Shown in pieces: positions 10,247 to 19,036 of a stretch of 64,000 nucleotides of DNA. The translations under genes and the position numbers were made by a program. A model generated the notes under the pieces. The model was not told where the DNA came from. It was given only the letters and a program-made list of their open reading frames with translations, and did not search any database. The stretch is from Pseudomonas sp. MYb118 (lineage in GTDB: Bacteria > Pseudomonadota > Gammaproteobacteria > Pseudomonadales > Pseudomonadaceae): positions 3,286,001-3,350,000 of the forward strand of contig NZ_JBFRXN010000002.1 in NCBI RefSeq assembly GCF_040947875.1. Direction: 5' to 3'. Numbering within the stretch: position 1 is the first letter of the stretch; each line of letters opens with the position of its first letter.

Positions 10247-11113
10247 ATGGGCTATCTACTTTTTGTCACGCTGATCCAGGCGTTTTCCTTCAGTCTGATC
10301 GGCGAATACCTGGCCGGGCATGTCGACAGCTACTTCGCGGTGCTGATCCGCGTGCTGCTGGCGGGGCTGGTGTTCATTCCCCTGACACGCTGGCGCTCGG
10401 TGGAGCCGGCGTTCATGCGTGGCATGCTGCTGATCGGCGCATTGCAGTTCGGCGTGACCTACGTCTGCCTGTACCTGAGCTTTCGCGTGCTCACCGTGCC
10501 GGAGGTGCTGCTGTTCACCATCCTCACGCCGTTGCATGTGACGCTGATCGAAGACGCCCTCAATCGCCGCTTCAACCCCTGGGCGCTGATCGCCGCACTG
10601 GTCGCGGTGGCGGGCGCGGCGGTGATTCGCTATGACCGGATCAACCCGGACTTCTTCATGGGCTTCTTGCTCCTGCAACTGGCCAACTTCACCTACGCCG
10701 CCGGCCAGGTGCTGTACAAACACCTGGTGGCACGCCACCCCAGCGACCTGCCGCACTACCGGCGTTTCGGCTATTTCTACCTGGGCGCCCTGGCGGTGGC
10801 CCTGCCGGCGTTCCTGCTGTTCGGCAAAGCGAACTTCCTGCCCGAAGCGCCATTGCAATGGGCCGTGCTGTTGTTCCTCGGCCTGGTCTCCACCGCGCTG
10901 GGTCTGTACTGGTGGAACAAGGGCGCCTGCCTGGTCAACGGCGGCACGCTGGCAGTGATGAACAACCTGCATGTGCCGGTTGGGCTGCTGATGAACCTGC
11001 TGATCTGGAACCAGCATGAGGAACTGGGGCGGTTGCTGTTGGGCGGGACGGTGATATTGGCGGCGGTGTGGATCAGTCGGTTGGGGATACGCAAACCTGC
11101 CAGCGCACATTGA
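10247..11113 (+). CDS. EamA/DMT-family transporter
   Basis: 288 residues from the ATG at 10247; longer readings would run into the REP pair. Ten hydrophobic segments in two repeated halves, as in drug/metabolite transporters (EamA). Features include IRVLLAGLVFIPLTRW early and a second-half LFLGLVSTALGLYWWNKG typical of EamA repeats. Substrate unknown; such proteins export amino acids, amines or other metabolites. The ribosome site is weak (ACGAGG). A REP pair follows. Confidence 0.85.
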   Translation: MGYLLFVTLIQAFSFSLIGEYLAGHVDSYFAVLIRVLLAGLVFIPLTRWRSVEPAFMRGMLLIGALQFGVTYVCLYLSFRVLTVPEVLLFTILTPLHVTLIEDALNRRFNPWALIAALVAVAGAAVIRYDRINPDFFMGFLLLQLANFTYAAGQVLYKHLVARHPSDLPHYRRFGYFYLGALAVALPAFLLFGKANFLPEAPLQWAVLLFLGLVSTALGLYWWNKGACLVNGGTLAVMNNLHVPVGLLMNLLIWNQHEELGRLLLGGTVILAAVWISRLGIRKPASAH

Positions 11114-11131
11114 CCTTTTATGTGATTAACC

Positions 11132-11219
11132 TTGTGGGAGCGAGCCTGCTCGCGATGCGGTGTGTCAGCCACACTTGCATCGACTGATACACCGATCGCG
11201 AGCAGGCTCGCTCCCACAA
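11132..11219. repeat. REP pair (GTGGG/CCTG subtype)
   Basis: TTGTGGGAGCGAGCCTGCTC and its inverted copy between two converging genes. Confidence 0.9.
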
Positions 11220-11239
11220 AAGGGGAATGGCGGTGTTGG

Positions 11240-12538
11240 TTACATGATGTGTTTTTCCGGTTCTGGAATGTGATTCGCCCCCAGCACCGCCGGCAACAAC
11301 CCGGCCCTTAGATCCCCACCACTGGGCTGCTGATACAGGCTCAAACCAAACTCCGGCAGCACCGCCAGCAGATAATCGAAAATATCCCCCTGAATCCGCT
11401 CGTAATCGGCCCACACCGTGGTGCGGGTGAAGCAGTAGATTTCCAGCGGGATGCCCTGGGCCGTGGTCTGCATCTGGCGGACCATGCAGGTCATGTTCGG
11501 CTGAACTTCCGGGTGGCTTTTCAGGTAGGCCAATGCGTAGGCGCGGAAGGTGCCGATGTTGGTCATGCGCCGGCGGTTGGCCGACATGGCCGCGACGTTG
11601 CCCTGGGCTTCGTTCCAGGCCTTGAGTTCGGCCTGCTTGCGGTTGATGTAGTCGGTCAGCAGGTGCACCTGGGACAGTTTCTGTTCTTCGTCGTCACGAA
11701 TGAAGCGCACGCCGCTGGCATCGATGAACAGGCTGCGCTTGATGCGCCGGCCACCGGATTGCTGCATGCCGCGCCAGTTGCGGAACGACTCGCTCATCAG
11801 GCGCCAGGTGGGGATGGAGACGATGGTCTTGTCGAAGTTCTGTACCTTGACCGTGTGCAGGGTGATGTCCACCACATCGCCATCGGCGCCGACCTGGGGC
11901 ATCTCGATCCAGTCGCCGACGCGCAACATGTCGTTGCTGGTCAGTTGCACGCTGGCGACGAAGGACAGCAGCGTGTCCTTGTAGACCAACAGGATCACCG
12001 CCGACATGGCACCCAGGCCCGACAGCAGCAACAGTGGCGAACGGTCGATCAGGGTGGCGACGATGATGATCGCGCCGAACACGTACAAGACCATTTTCGC
12101 CAGTTGCACGTAGCCTTTGATCGAGCGGGTGCGGGCGTGTTCGGTGCGCGCGTAGATGTCCAGCAGGGCGTTGAGCAGGGCACTGACGGCCAGCATCATG
12201 AACAGCAGGGTGAACGCCAGCGCGACGTTGCCGAGAAAAGTCAGGCTGGTCTTGCCCAGCTCCGGCACCAGGTGCAGGCCGGACTGGATCACCAGCGGCG
12301 GCGTCATCTGCGCCAGGCGATGAAACACCTTGTTGTGCAGAAAGTCGTTGATCCAGTGCAACGCCGGCTGGCGAGCGAGCATCTTGGTGGCGTGCAGGAT
12401 CAGGTAGCGCGCCACTCGTCCGAGGACCAGCGCCACCACCAGCAGCGTGAGCAGGCCGAGGCCGGAACGCAGGAGCGGGTGCTGGTCGAGCGCCCCCCAG
12501 AGGTCCTGAATGTTGATCCAGAGCTGTTGAATATCCAT
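11240..12538 (-). CDS. mechanosensitive ion channel of the MscS family (YbdG-like)
   Basis: 432 residues. An N-terminal group of about four membrane helices is followed by the MscS pore helix (GLGAMSAVILLVYKDTLLSF) and the beta domain (DMLRVGDWIEMP, VVDITLHTVKVQNFD). The longer N-terminus and the RRIKRSLFIDASGVRF segment after the beta domain fit YbdG-type rather than small MscS. It would open under membrane tension on osmotic downshock. No strong ribosome site precedes the ATG. Confidence 0.88.
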   Translation of the reverse strand: MDIQQLWINIQDLWGALDQHPLLRSGLGLLTLLVVALVLGRVARYLILHATKMLARQPALHWINDFLHNKVFHRLAQMTPPLVIQSGLHLVPELGKTSLTFLGNVALAFTLLFMMLAVSALLNALLDIYARTEHARTRSIKGYVQLAKMVLYVFGAIIIVATLIDRSPLLLLSGLGAMSAVILLVYKDTLLSFVASVQLTSNDMLRVGDWIEMPQVGADGDVVDITLHTVKVQNFDKTIVSIPTWRLMSESFRNWRGMQQSGGRRIKRSLFIDASGVRFIRDDEEQKLSQVHLLTDYINRKQAELKAWNEAQGNVAAMSANRRRMTNIGTFRAYALAYLKSHPEVQPNMTCMVRQMQTTAQGIPLEIYCFTRTTVWADYERIQGDIFDYLLAVLPEFGLSLYQQPSGGDLRAGLLPAVLGANHIPEPEKHIM

Positions 12539-12730
12539 AGGTAAAACCGGTTCTGTGTAGGACGCGTGGCGGCGATTAGAGCATTTAAGCCGCTTTGGAT
12601 GACATTTGGAGACAAACGACGCAACACAAAAGCCACTGTTTACTGCCTATTTCATAAAGAAACTCGGCCTTCGCGCTCGAAACCGGTAACCTATGCAGCT
12701 GATTTTTTGCATTTCTTCGAGGTAGCACCC

Positions 12731-14077
12731 GTGTTTTCCGAATTCGCCCTGCACGAACGCCTGCTCAAAGCCGTGGCCGAGCTTAAATTTGTCGAGCCTA
12801 CGCCTGTGCAAGCAGCGGCTATTCCGCTGGCGCTCCAGGGGCGTGACCTGCGGGTGACGGCGCAAACCGGCAGCGGCAAGACCGCCGCTTTCGTCCTGCC
12901 GATCCTCAATCGCCTGATCGGCCCGGCGAAAATCCGTGTCAGCATCAAGACCCTGATCCTGCTGCCGACCCGCGAGCTGGCGCAGCAGACCTTGAAGGAA
13001 GTCGAGCGTTTCTCGCAGTTCACGTTCATCAAGTCCGGTCTGATCACCGGCGGTGAAGACTTCAAGGTCCAGGCCGCCATGCTGCGCAAGGTGCCGGACA
13101 TCCTGATCGGTACGCCGGGCCGGCTGATCGAGCAACTGAACGCGGGCAACCTGGACCTCAAGGAAGTCGAAGTGCTGGTCCTCGACGAAGCCGACCGCAT
13201 GCTCGACATGGGCTTTGCCGACGACGTGCAGCGTCTGGTCGACGAATGCCCGAACCGCCAGCAAACCATGCTGTTCTCCGCCACCACCGGTGGCTCGGGC
13301 CTGCGCGAGATGGTCGCCAAGGTCCTGAACAACCCTGAGCACCTGCAGCTCAACGCGGTCAGCCAGCTGAACGAAACCACCCGCCAGCAGATCATCACCG
13401 CTGACCACAACCAGCACAAAGAGCAGATCGTCAACTGGTTGCTGGCCAACGAGACCTACCAGAAGGCCATTATCTTCACCAACACCCGGGTCATGGCCGA
13501 CCGCATCTACGGTCGCCTGGTGGCGCAGGAATACAAGGCGTTCGTGCTGCACGGCGACAAGGACCAGAAGGACCGCAAGCTGGCCATCGACCGCCTGAAA
13601 CAGGGCGGGGTGAAAATCCTCGTGGCCACCGATGTGGCCGCCCGTGGCCTGGACGTCGACGGCCTGGACCTGGTGATCAACTTCGACATGCCGCGCAGCG
13701 GCGACGAGTACGTGCACCGCATAGGCCGTACCGGCCGTGCCGGCAACCAGGGCCTGGCCATCTCGCTGATCTGCCATGGCGACTGGAACCTGATGTCGAG
13801 CATCGAGCGCTACCTCAAGCAGAACTTCGAGCGCCGTACCATCAAGGAAGTCAAAGGCACCTACGGTGGACCGAAGAAGGTCAAGGCTTCGGGCAAGGCG
13901 GCCGGTGTGAAGAAGAAAAAGACCGACGCCAAGGGTGACAAGAAAAAAGTCGCCGCCAAGACCCCGACCAAGCGCAAGAGCGCCAACCGGCCGAAAGCCG
14001 AAGCGCCGTCGCTGGTGAGCAAGGATGGGATGGCGCCGCTCAAGCGGCGTAAGCCTGAGGCGCCGGCTTCCGAGTAA
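12731..14077 (+). CDS. DEAD-box ATP-dependent RNA helicase (SrmB/RhlE-like)
   Basis: 448 residues from the GTG at 12731, preceded by GAGGT; this gives the usual FSEFALHERLLKAV beginning. Motifs in order: Q motif (PTPVQAAAIP), Walker A QTGSGKT (about residue 46), PTRELA, TPGR, DEAD (about 151), SAT, and HRIGRTGRAG (about 329). The last 70 residues are very rich in lysine (KKKKTD, KGDKKK), a basic RNA-binding tail. Likely works in ribosome assembly or RNA turnover, by analogy with SrmB. Confidence 0.92.
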   Translation: MFSEFALHERLLKAVAELKFVEPTPVQAAAIPLALQGRDLRVTAQTGSGKTAAFVLPILNRLIGPAKIRVSIKTLILLPTRELAQQTLKEVERFSQFTFIKSGLITGGEDFKVQAAMLRKVPDILIGTPGRLIEQLNAGNLDLKEVEVLVLDEADRMLDMGFADDVQRLVDECPNRQQTMLFSATTGGSGLREMVAKVLNNPEHLQLNAVSQLNETTRQQIITADHNQHKEQIVNWLLANETYQKAIIFTNTRVMADRIYGRLVAQEYKAFVLHGDKDQKDRKLAIDRLKQGGVKILVATDVAARGLDVDGLDLVINFDMPRSGDEYVHRIGRTGRAGNQGLAISLICHGDWNLMSSIERYLKQNFERRTIKEVKGTYGGPKKVKASGKAAGVKKKKTDAKGDKKKVAAKTPTKRKSANRPKAEAPSLVSKDGMAPLKRRKPEAPASE

Positions 14078-14091
14078 GTAATACCCTGTAC

Positions 14092-14182
14092 CTGTAGAAG
14101 CGAGCTTGCTCGCGATGCGGTGTATCAGTCACCTAAGATGCAATCTGACACACCCCCATCGCGAGCAAGCTCGCTCCTACAG
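14092..14182. repeat. REP pair (CTTG subtype, one arm mutated)
   Basis: The left arm reads CTGTAGAAGCGAGCTTGCTC (GTAGAAG instead of GTAGGAG); the right arm is the regular inverted GTAGG/CTTG copy. Confidence 0.88.
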
Positions 14183-14190
14183 GTAAAACA

Positions 14191-14220
14191 AAAAAACCGG
14201 ACATCTCTGTCCGGTTTTTT
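14191..14220. terminator. bidirectional intrinsic terminator
   Basis: AAAAAA, then CCGGACA and TGTCCGG around TCTC, then TTTTTT. It serves the helicase gene (+) and the small secreted protein gene (-), which converge here. Confidence 0.92.
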
Positions 14221-14235
14221 ATGTGGCGCCAATCA

Positions 14236-14511
14236 TCAGCCTTCGGCCTTCTTCTCCGCCGTACCCAGCTCCTTCAAGCGCTGATCGATCAACTGGCACT
14301 TGTCCGGCAAATCCGCGCTGGCGGTACCCAGGTCCATCTTCTGCAACTCGTCGTTGATTTCCTTAGCCTTGGCCGGGTTCTGCTCGGTCAGCTTGGTGAC
14401 TTCCCTGGCGAGCTGTTCGCGTTTGGCGGTGGCTTCCTCGGGGGTGCAGGCCCAGGCGGGCAGGGCGCAGGCGAGGGTGGCGGCGAGGGTGATTTTCAGC
14501 AGGGTCTTCAT
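14236..14511 (-). CDS. small secreted protein of unknown function
   Basis: 91 residues. Signal peptide MKTLLKITLAATLACALPAWA, then a helical, charged mature part (TPEEATAKREQLAREVTKLTE) with cysteines in ACTPEE and DKCQLID. GAGG lies 7 bases before the ATG. Probably periplasmic; no function recognised. Similar small periplasmic proteins are widespread in Pseudomonas. Confidence 0.75.
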   Translation of the reverse strand: MKTLLKITLAATLACALPAWACTPEEATAKREQLAREVTKLTEQNPAKAKEINDELQKMDLGTASADLPDKCQLIDQRLKELGTAEKKAEG

Positions 14512-14631
14512 GGCGTGGCCTCGGTTCCGTTTGGGCAGTTAACCGGTTGAGGGCTCTGGGAGTGGGAAAGTTCCGCGCCATCCATTAGTATGCGGCATCA
14601 CTTTGATATCATGCTGTTTCAGGGACTGGAA

Positions 14632-15060
14632 ATGCTTCGCCGAGTTATCACGACAAGTCTTCTGCTGGCCTTGGCCGGTTGCACCAACGTCCAGGTCGAG
14701 CCCATCGCACCTTCGTACAAGATCTCCCAGCTGTGCATCGAGGAAAACCCGAAAGTGGTAGTGGGTGATTTCGTCGACGGCGTGCAAACGCTGTTGCGCC
14801 AACACCACATCGACAGCCGCCTGTATGCCGCGCCGGTGCCTGCGAGCTGCGAATATCGCCTGACATACACCGCCATTCGTTCGTGGGATTTCACCGCGTA
14901 CCTGTCCGATGCCAGCCTGCGCCTGTACAAGGGTGACCAGCAGATCGGTTACACCAAATACAACCTGACCAACAATGGTGGTCTCTCCCTGTCGAAATTC
15001 GGCACGGTCGAGGAGAAGATGGCACCGCTGATCAACCAACTGCTGGGGCAAGCCAAATGA
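14632..15060 (+). CDS. Sbal_3080-type lipoprotein
   Basis: 142 residues from the ATG at 14632 (AGGGACTGGAA before it); this start gives a clean lipoprotein signal with lipobox LALAGC. Upstream in-frame ATG codons would lengthen the signal unnaturally. The mature part (SYKISQLCIEENPKVVVGDF, CEYRLTYTAIRSWDF) matches the Sbal_3080 lipoprotein family as I remember it. It overlaps the next lipoprotein by ATGA, so the two are translated as a coupled pair. Confidence 0.8.
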   Translation: MLRRVITTSLLLALAGCTNVQVEPIAPSYKISQLCIEENPKVVVGDFVDGVQTLLRQHHIDSRLYAAPVPASCEYRLTYTAIRSWDFTAYLSDASLRLYKGDQQIGYTKYNLTNNGGLSLSKFGTVEEKMAPLINQLLGQAK

Positions 15061-15485
15061 GCAAGGCAATCAAATATGGCTCGGCCCTGTTGCTCCTGCT
15101 GTTGTTGACCGGTTGCGGCCACACCCGCTCCAGCCAGCCGTTCTTCGAACCGCCGGCGCCGCCCGAGGGCAAGGGGCGTATCTACATGATGCGCACCCAG
15201 GTGATCCAGGGCAGCTTCTACGACAGCGTGTTCAGCATCAATGACAGCGCGGTGGTCGGGCTCAACGAGCAGACCTATTCCTGGGTGCTGGCCAGCCCCG
15301 GTATCCACAAGGTTTCCGCCGGGCAAAGCGCGAATTCACGCAATGTCTACCTCAACCTGCTGGTCGAGCCAGGCAAGGAGTACTTCGTCGAGTACACCCA
15401 GGAGAACATGGTGGAAATGGTCCGGGTGCGCGACAAGGACGGCAAGTCCATGGTCAAGCGCTATGGGTACATACCGGTGAAGTAA
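15057..15485 (+). CDS. DUF2846-type lipoprotein
   Basis: 142 residues. Lipobox LLLTGC after a leucine-rich signal. The mature part (GKGRIYMMRTQVIQGSFYD, SPGIHKVSAG, GKEYFVEY) fits the DUF2846 family, small beta-rich lipoproteins of unknown role. It starts within the stop of the preceding lipoprotein (ATGA) and is followed by a strong terminator, making a two-gene operon. Confidence 0.82.
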   Translation: MSKAIKYGSALLLLLLLTGCGHTRSSQPFFEPPAPPEGKGRIYMMRTQVIQGSFYDSVFSINDSAVVGLNEQTYSWVLASPGIHKVSAGQSANSRNVYLNLLVEPGKEYFVEYTQENMVEMVRVRDKDGKSMVKRYGYIPVK

Positions 15486-15514
15486 ACCGGTGAAGCAACG
15501 GCGCAGGCCGGTGC

Positions 15515-15542
15515 AACGGGCGACCTTCTGGTCGCCCGTTTT
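15515..15542 (+). terminator. intrinsic terminator of the lipoprotein operon
   Basis: AACGGGCGACC (15515-15525) pairs with GGTCGCCCGTT (15530-15540) around TTCT, then further T. Thirty bases after the stop. Confidence 0.85.
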
Positions 15543-15562
15543 CGTTTGTGGCAAAGGGCGCT

Positions 15563-16297
15563 CTACCCGCCGTGGCAGCAACTCGAAGGCGCTTTGTCGT
15601 CGTAGCGATCGTGATGTCGCACCCATTCCATGATTTCTTCCTCGTTGCGGCCCTTGGGCGTCAGGTCGAGGAAGTTGTAGGCGCCCACCAGCAGGTCGAG
15701 ACCGCGGGCATAGGTGGAGTAGGTGTGGAAGATTTCCCCGGCATCGTTGCGATAAAACACGCTGAGGCCCGGAAGTTCTTCTTCGGCACCGTCGGATTTT
15801 TCGTAGTTGTAGGTGGCCTTGCCGGCGGCCACATCCTCCGCCCGGGCCGAGACGCCAAAGTCGTAGTTGAAATCGCAGCCGGCTGACGATACCCAGTCGA
15901 ATTTCCAGCCCATGCGCCGCTTGAACGCCTGGAATTCGGCCAGCGGTGCGTGGGAAACCGCCACGACCGCAACGTCGTGATGGGCCAGATGCTGATTGGC
16001 GCCGTCGATGTGATCGGAGAGGAACGAGCAACCGGAACAGCCTTCGTCCCAGCCTTCGGCGAACATGAAGTGGTAGATCATCAGCTGGCTGCGACCGCCG
16101 AACAGGTCCGCCAGTTTCAGCTCGCCGTCGTGGCCCTGGAAGCGGTAGTCCTTGTCGATCTTCACCCACGGCAGGGCGCGCCGTTCGGCGCTGAGTTTGT
16201 CCCGCTCGCGGGTGAAGGCTTTTTCGCGGGCCAGGTGTTGTTTGCGGGCGGCGAGCCATTCTTCTCGCGACACCACCGCGTGGTTCTGTACGTTCAT
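15563..16297 (-). CDS. DUF899 thioredoxin-like protein
   Basis: 244 residues from the ATG at 16297, chosen because AGGAG lies just before it; a longer in-frame reading to 16336 has no such site. Family marks: MIYHFMFAEGWDEGC, CSGCSF with a CxxC pair, FNYDFGVSA and VFYRNDAGEIFHTYSTYARG. DUF899 proteins have a thioredoxin-like fold and are often called dithiol-disulphide isomerases, but activity is unproven. The C-terminus ends SSCCHGG, two more cysteines that may bind metal. Confidence 0.85.
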   Translation of the reverse strand: MNVQNHAVVSREEWLAARKQHLAREKAFTRERDKLSAERRALPWVKIDKDYRFQGHDGELKLADLFGGRSQLMIYHFMFAEGWDEGCSGCSFLSDHIDGANQHLAHHDVAVVAVSHAPLAEFQAFKRRMGWKFDWVSSAGCDFNYDFGVSARAEDVAAGKATYNYEKSDGAEEELPGLSVFYRNDAGEIFHTYSTYARGLDLLVGAYNFLDLTPKGRNEEEIMEWVRHHDRYDDKAPSSCCHGG

Positions 16298-16474
16298 CGG
16301 GTTTTCTCCTGCGCAACGCTGGGAGGTGACTGACACAGCCTAGTCGTTTCGCCCGCGCCCGAATCGACATACCGCCGGTCGGTAGGGACGAGGAAACCGG
16401 CTGAACGGCTGCCCATGCCACCGGTCACAACCAATGAAGGCCAATTCACTCACGGGCTTTGGAGGTTGAACAGG

Positions 16475-16864
16475 ATGACGACTTATAACTGGGATCTGAT
16501 CGAACGCCTGCTGCACGAAGTGCAGAACGGCGCACCGAGCTTCACGCCACGGCCTTACGCCGAACAGTACGCAGCGGAAAAAGCCACGGAAGGCGAGCAG
16601 ACGGAAAACCTCGACCACCTCAAGGCGGTGGCGGGTGAGTATGAGAAGCTGCTGCTGGAGCGTGGCTACATCGAACCCCGTCCCGAGGAAGAGGGCGGCA
16701 GTGGTTCCAATTACATCCTGACCATGCGCGGTTCGAGGCTGTTGAGCCTGATCGACAGCAGCATTCCCGGTAACGATCATCCACGGCAAGTGCTGGATGA
16801 CCAGGAAGATGCGCTGGACGAGGTGACATTCGACGAAGTGGCATCGAAGGCGCAGATCGCCTGA
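16475..16864 (+). CDS. DUF2513-like small protein
   Basis: 129 residues from the ATG at 16475 with GGAGG upstream. It begins MTTYNWDLIERLLHEVQNG, close to the WDLIRKIL-type beginning of DUF2513, and has a GSNYILTMRGSRLLSLID segment like the end of a winged helix. DUF2513 members often occur in phages or near transposons; here there is no phage context. The acidic tail (DDQEDALDEVTFDE) is noticeable. Function unknown. Confidence 0.65.
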   Translation: MTTYNWDLIERLLHEVQNGAPSFTPRPYAEQYAAEKATEGEQTENLDHLKAVAGEYEKLLLERGYIEPRPEEEGGSGSNYILTMRGSRLLSLIDSSIPGNDHPRQVLDDQEDALDEVTFDEVASKAQIA

Positions 16865-16887
16865 AAACCTTGTCCCACTGCGCCCTC

Positions 16888-16989
16888 CTGTGGGAGCGAG
16901 CCTGCTCGCGATGCGGTGTGTCAGCCACACTTGTATCGGCTGACACACCGCATCGTCGGAACGCCGCCCGGAGCAGGCTCGCTCCCACG
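16888..16989. repeat. REP pair with an interrupted right arm
   Basis: The left arm is regular (CTGTGGGAGCGAGCCTGCTC). In the right arm the expected CATCGCGAGCAGG carries about 14 extra bases (TCGGAACGCCGCCCG) in place of one base after CATCG, destroying its own hairpin. The spacer has TGTGTCAGC and GCTGACACA arms. Confidence 0.85.
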
Positions 16990-17010
16990 GTAGTGTGTGT
17001 ACGGCTGGGT

Positions 17011-17877
17011 TCAGCTCTGCGCCGCTTTCAGGCACTTCAACTCATTGAAGTCCTTGCGCACCCCTTCGATCTTTTTCTGCAACCGCTGGCGTTGGGTCGG
17101 GGTGCTCTCGGCCATCAGGTCGACGATCAGGCTGCGCGCCTGGGCTTCGGTGTTGGCGTAGGCCTTGCGGTAATCTTGCGTCCACAGGCTCTCGCGATTG
17201 ACCAGAAGCGTCTCGATGCGTTGTGGGAATTCAGGCCCTTTACGCTGGGCAACCGCTGCGCTGAACTGCTTCTGCCAATGGGCACGATTGGCGATCCACT
17301 GGGTATTCTGATCACCCAAGGCATTCGACCAACTGACCACGCGCTGTTGCTGGGCCGGGCTGATCGGGCCGAGCCAGTCATTCAGGCGTTTCTCCATCCG
17401 TTCGCTACGATCTTCGATCTGCTGCGCCAGGGACGGTTTGAGGTATTCCTGCTGGCGTTTGCGCAAGTCCTTGGCAAACGCTTCGTTCATCTCGGCCACT
17501 TGCCTGTCGTCCAGCCCTTGCAGCAACTCGATCGCGGACGGAGTGATTTCCCGGGCGGTCTGGGCGATCGCCTCTTTGGCTTCCTGGGTGCGGGTCTGCA
17601 GGGCGGCGTCGGTGACCTGGTTGGTCGCCACCATGGTTTGCAGGCGGTCGAGCCAGTCCAGGTAGCTGGGCAGCTGCGTAGTGCAGTGCCAGCTCAGGTG
17701 TTCCTTCAGGCGTTCGTTGAACCAGCCTTTCTGCTCACCGTTCATGTCCAGGTAGTCGCTGAGCGTCCAGGGAATGATCACGTCGAGGTTGCGATAGGCC
17801 AGGCCCACGCGGCTGCACGCGCCCAGGGCGAGACTCAGGGTGAGGATGACGGCGAGACACTTCAACCAGCGCGACAT
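17011..17877 (-). CDS. DUF6279-family lipoprotein
   Basis: 288 residues. Signal with lipobox LALGAC. The mature protein is helical and basic, beginning SRVGLAYRNLDVIIPW and containing WLDRLQTMVATNQV and REITPSAIELLQGLDD; this fits the DUF6279 lipoprotein family. Function unknown, membrane-anchored in the periplasm. AAGGA precedes the ATG. Confidence 0.8.
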   Translation of the reverse strand: MSRWLKCLAVILTLSLALGACSRVGLAYRNLDVIIPWTLSDYLDMNGEQKGWFNERLKEHLSWHCTTQLPSYLDWLDRLQTMVATNQVTDAALQTRTQEAKEAIAQTAREITPSAIELLQGLDDRQVAEMNEAFAKDLRKRQQEYLKPSLAQQIEDRSERMEKRLNDWLGPISPAQQQRVVSWSNALGDQNTQWIANRAHWQKQFSAAVAQRKGPEFPQRIETLLVNRESLWTQDYRKAYANTEAQARSLIVDLMAESTPTQRQRLQKKIEGVRKDFNELKCLKAAQS

Positions 17878-17942
17878 GGGCGAGTCCTTGCGAAAGCCTG
17901 GGTTCTCATGTGAACGCAGGATGGCCCCGGCAGTTCAGCCAA

Positions 17943-18659
17943 TCAATAGAAGGCGCGTTCGGCCTTCAGGGTCACCAGCCCGTCGCACTGACTGTTGCGC
18001 CCGGAATAGGCGCTGCAATCGCTGCCACTGAGGCTTGAGTCGCTGTAGATCAGGTCGAGGTCGATGCCCATGAAGGGGCGGGAAAATTTCAGCGACCAAT
18101 CGGTGAAACTGCTGACATACCCACCGTCGACCGACACCGGAGTGTTGAGCTGGTGGGTGGTGTATTTCATGCTGATCCCGATGCCGAACGGCTGATTGCC
18201 ACCGAGGTCGGCGAACAGGGTGCTGTTCTGTTTGTCCGGGTCGGTGCTGAACGCCGCGCCGAAACGGCTGCCCAGCAGGGTCAGGCCGCCATAGAGCTCG
18301 TGGGAATCGAGGGTGTCCACTTTCGGGTAGCTGTAATGAATCATCCCGACTTCGTAGCCCAGGGTCTGGTCGAAGGGTTGCTTGAAGCCCATGTAGGAGT
18401 CGACTTCGAGGTTACTGCCAGGGGTCAACCCCACACTGGGTGACCATTGCCCGGCATAGAAACCGCTGTCATGACTCAGATCGAGGCCGCCATGGAACGA
18501 ACCGGTGGCCGAAGGCTTGACCAGTCCCTGGGCCATGCTGCGACTTGGCGTGGTGCCAAGCTTGAGGTCGAAGTCCCCCAGTTCACGCTGGAAAATCTGC
18601 GCGTTGGCCGCTGAACAGCACAGCAGACTGACGAGCAGGAAAACAGAGGGCTTGAGCAT
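17943..18659 (-). CDS. TorF-type putative porin
   Basis: 238 residues from the ATG at 18659 (MLKPSVFLL), which has GGAG six bases upstream; an in-frame ATG at 18671 lacks one. Signal peptide ends AANA. The mature part is beta-strand rich with many glycine/aromatic alternations (YAGQWSPSVG, NLEVDSYMGFKQPF, YEVGMIHYSYP) and ends in ERAFY, a C-terminal aromatic residue as in outer-membrane barrels. Fits the TorF/TIGR02001 family. Substrate unknown. Confidence 0.8.
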   Translation of the reverse strand: MLKPSVFLLVSLLCCSAANAQIFQRELGDFDLKLGTTPSRSMAQGLVKPSATGSFHGGLDLSHDSGFYAGQWSPSVGLTPGSNLEVDSYMGFKQPFDQTLGYEVGMIHYSYPKVDTLDSHELYGGLTLLGSRFGAAFSTDPDKQNSTLFADLGGNQPFGIGISMKYTTHQLNTPVSVDGGYVSSFTDWSLKFSRPFMGIDLDLIYSDSSLSGSDCSAYSGRNSQCDGLVTLKAERAFY

Positions 18660-18856
18660 GCGTCGCTCCATGACCGCGCAGGAATTCGAAAACCTGATGA
18701 AATGCTTGATTTAGACGCGTGCAAGCATACCGACGAATGCCCGGCGTCGATGGCCGTTCGTCGTTTTTTGCGCTAGCGGAGTGTTTCGCGGGGTGTAGCG
18801 GGTGGGTCAAGCGCTTCGAAGCTCAAAGCGCCCAGGGACCACGTTGAAGCGGGGTG

Positions 18857-19036
18857 TTACTTCTTGCCCAGGCTGATCTGCTTGGACGGGGCGAAGGTCT
18901 GGCCGCTGACGCCTTTGGCAATTTGCTGGATCTGGCCACCGGACTTGAGAAAAGCGGCAATCTGATCGTTGATCGACTCGCTGGTTTCAACGGCTGGAGC
19001 AGGCTTTACTTTGCTTTGGGATGCTTTAACGCGCAT
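18857..19036 (-). CDS. small basic protein of unknown function
   Basis: 59 residues from the ATG at 19036; a TTG three codons earlier is possible. Sequence MRVKASQSKVKPAPAVETSE, then a helix INDQIAAFLKSGGQIQQIAKG and a short basic tail. The QIAAFLKSGGxIQQI segment looks like a compact helical domain seen in small conserved Pseudomonas proteins. It lies upstream of and divergent from the CvfB-like gene. I do not know its function. Confidence 0.6.
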   Translation of the reverse strand: MRVKASQSKVKPAPAVETSESINDQIAAFLKSGGQIQQIAKGVSGQTFAPSKQISLGKK

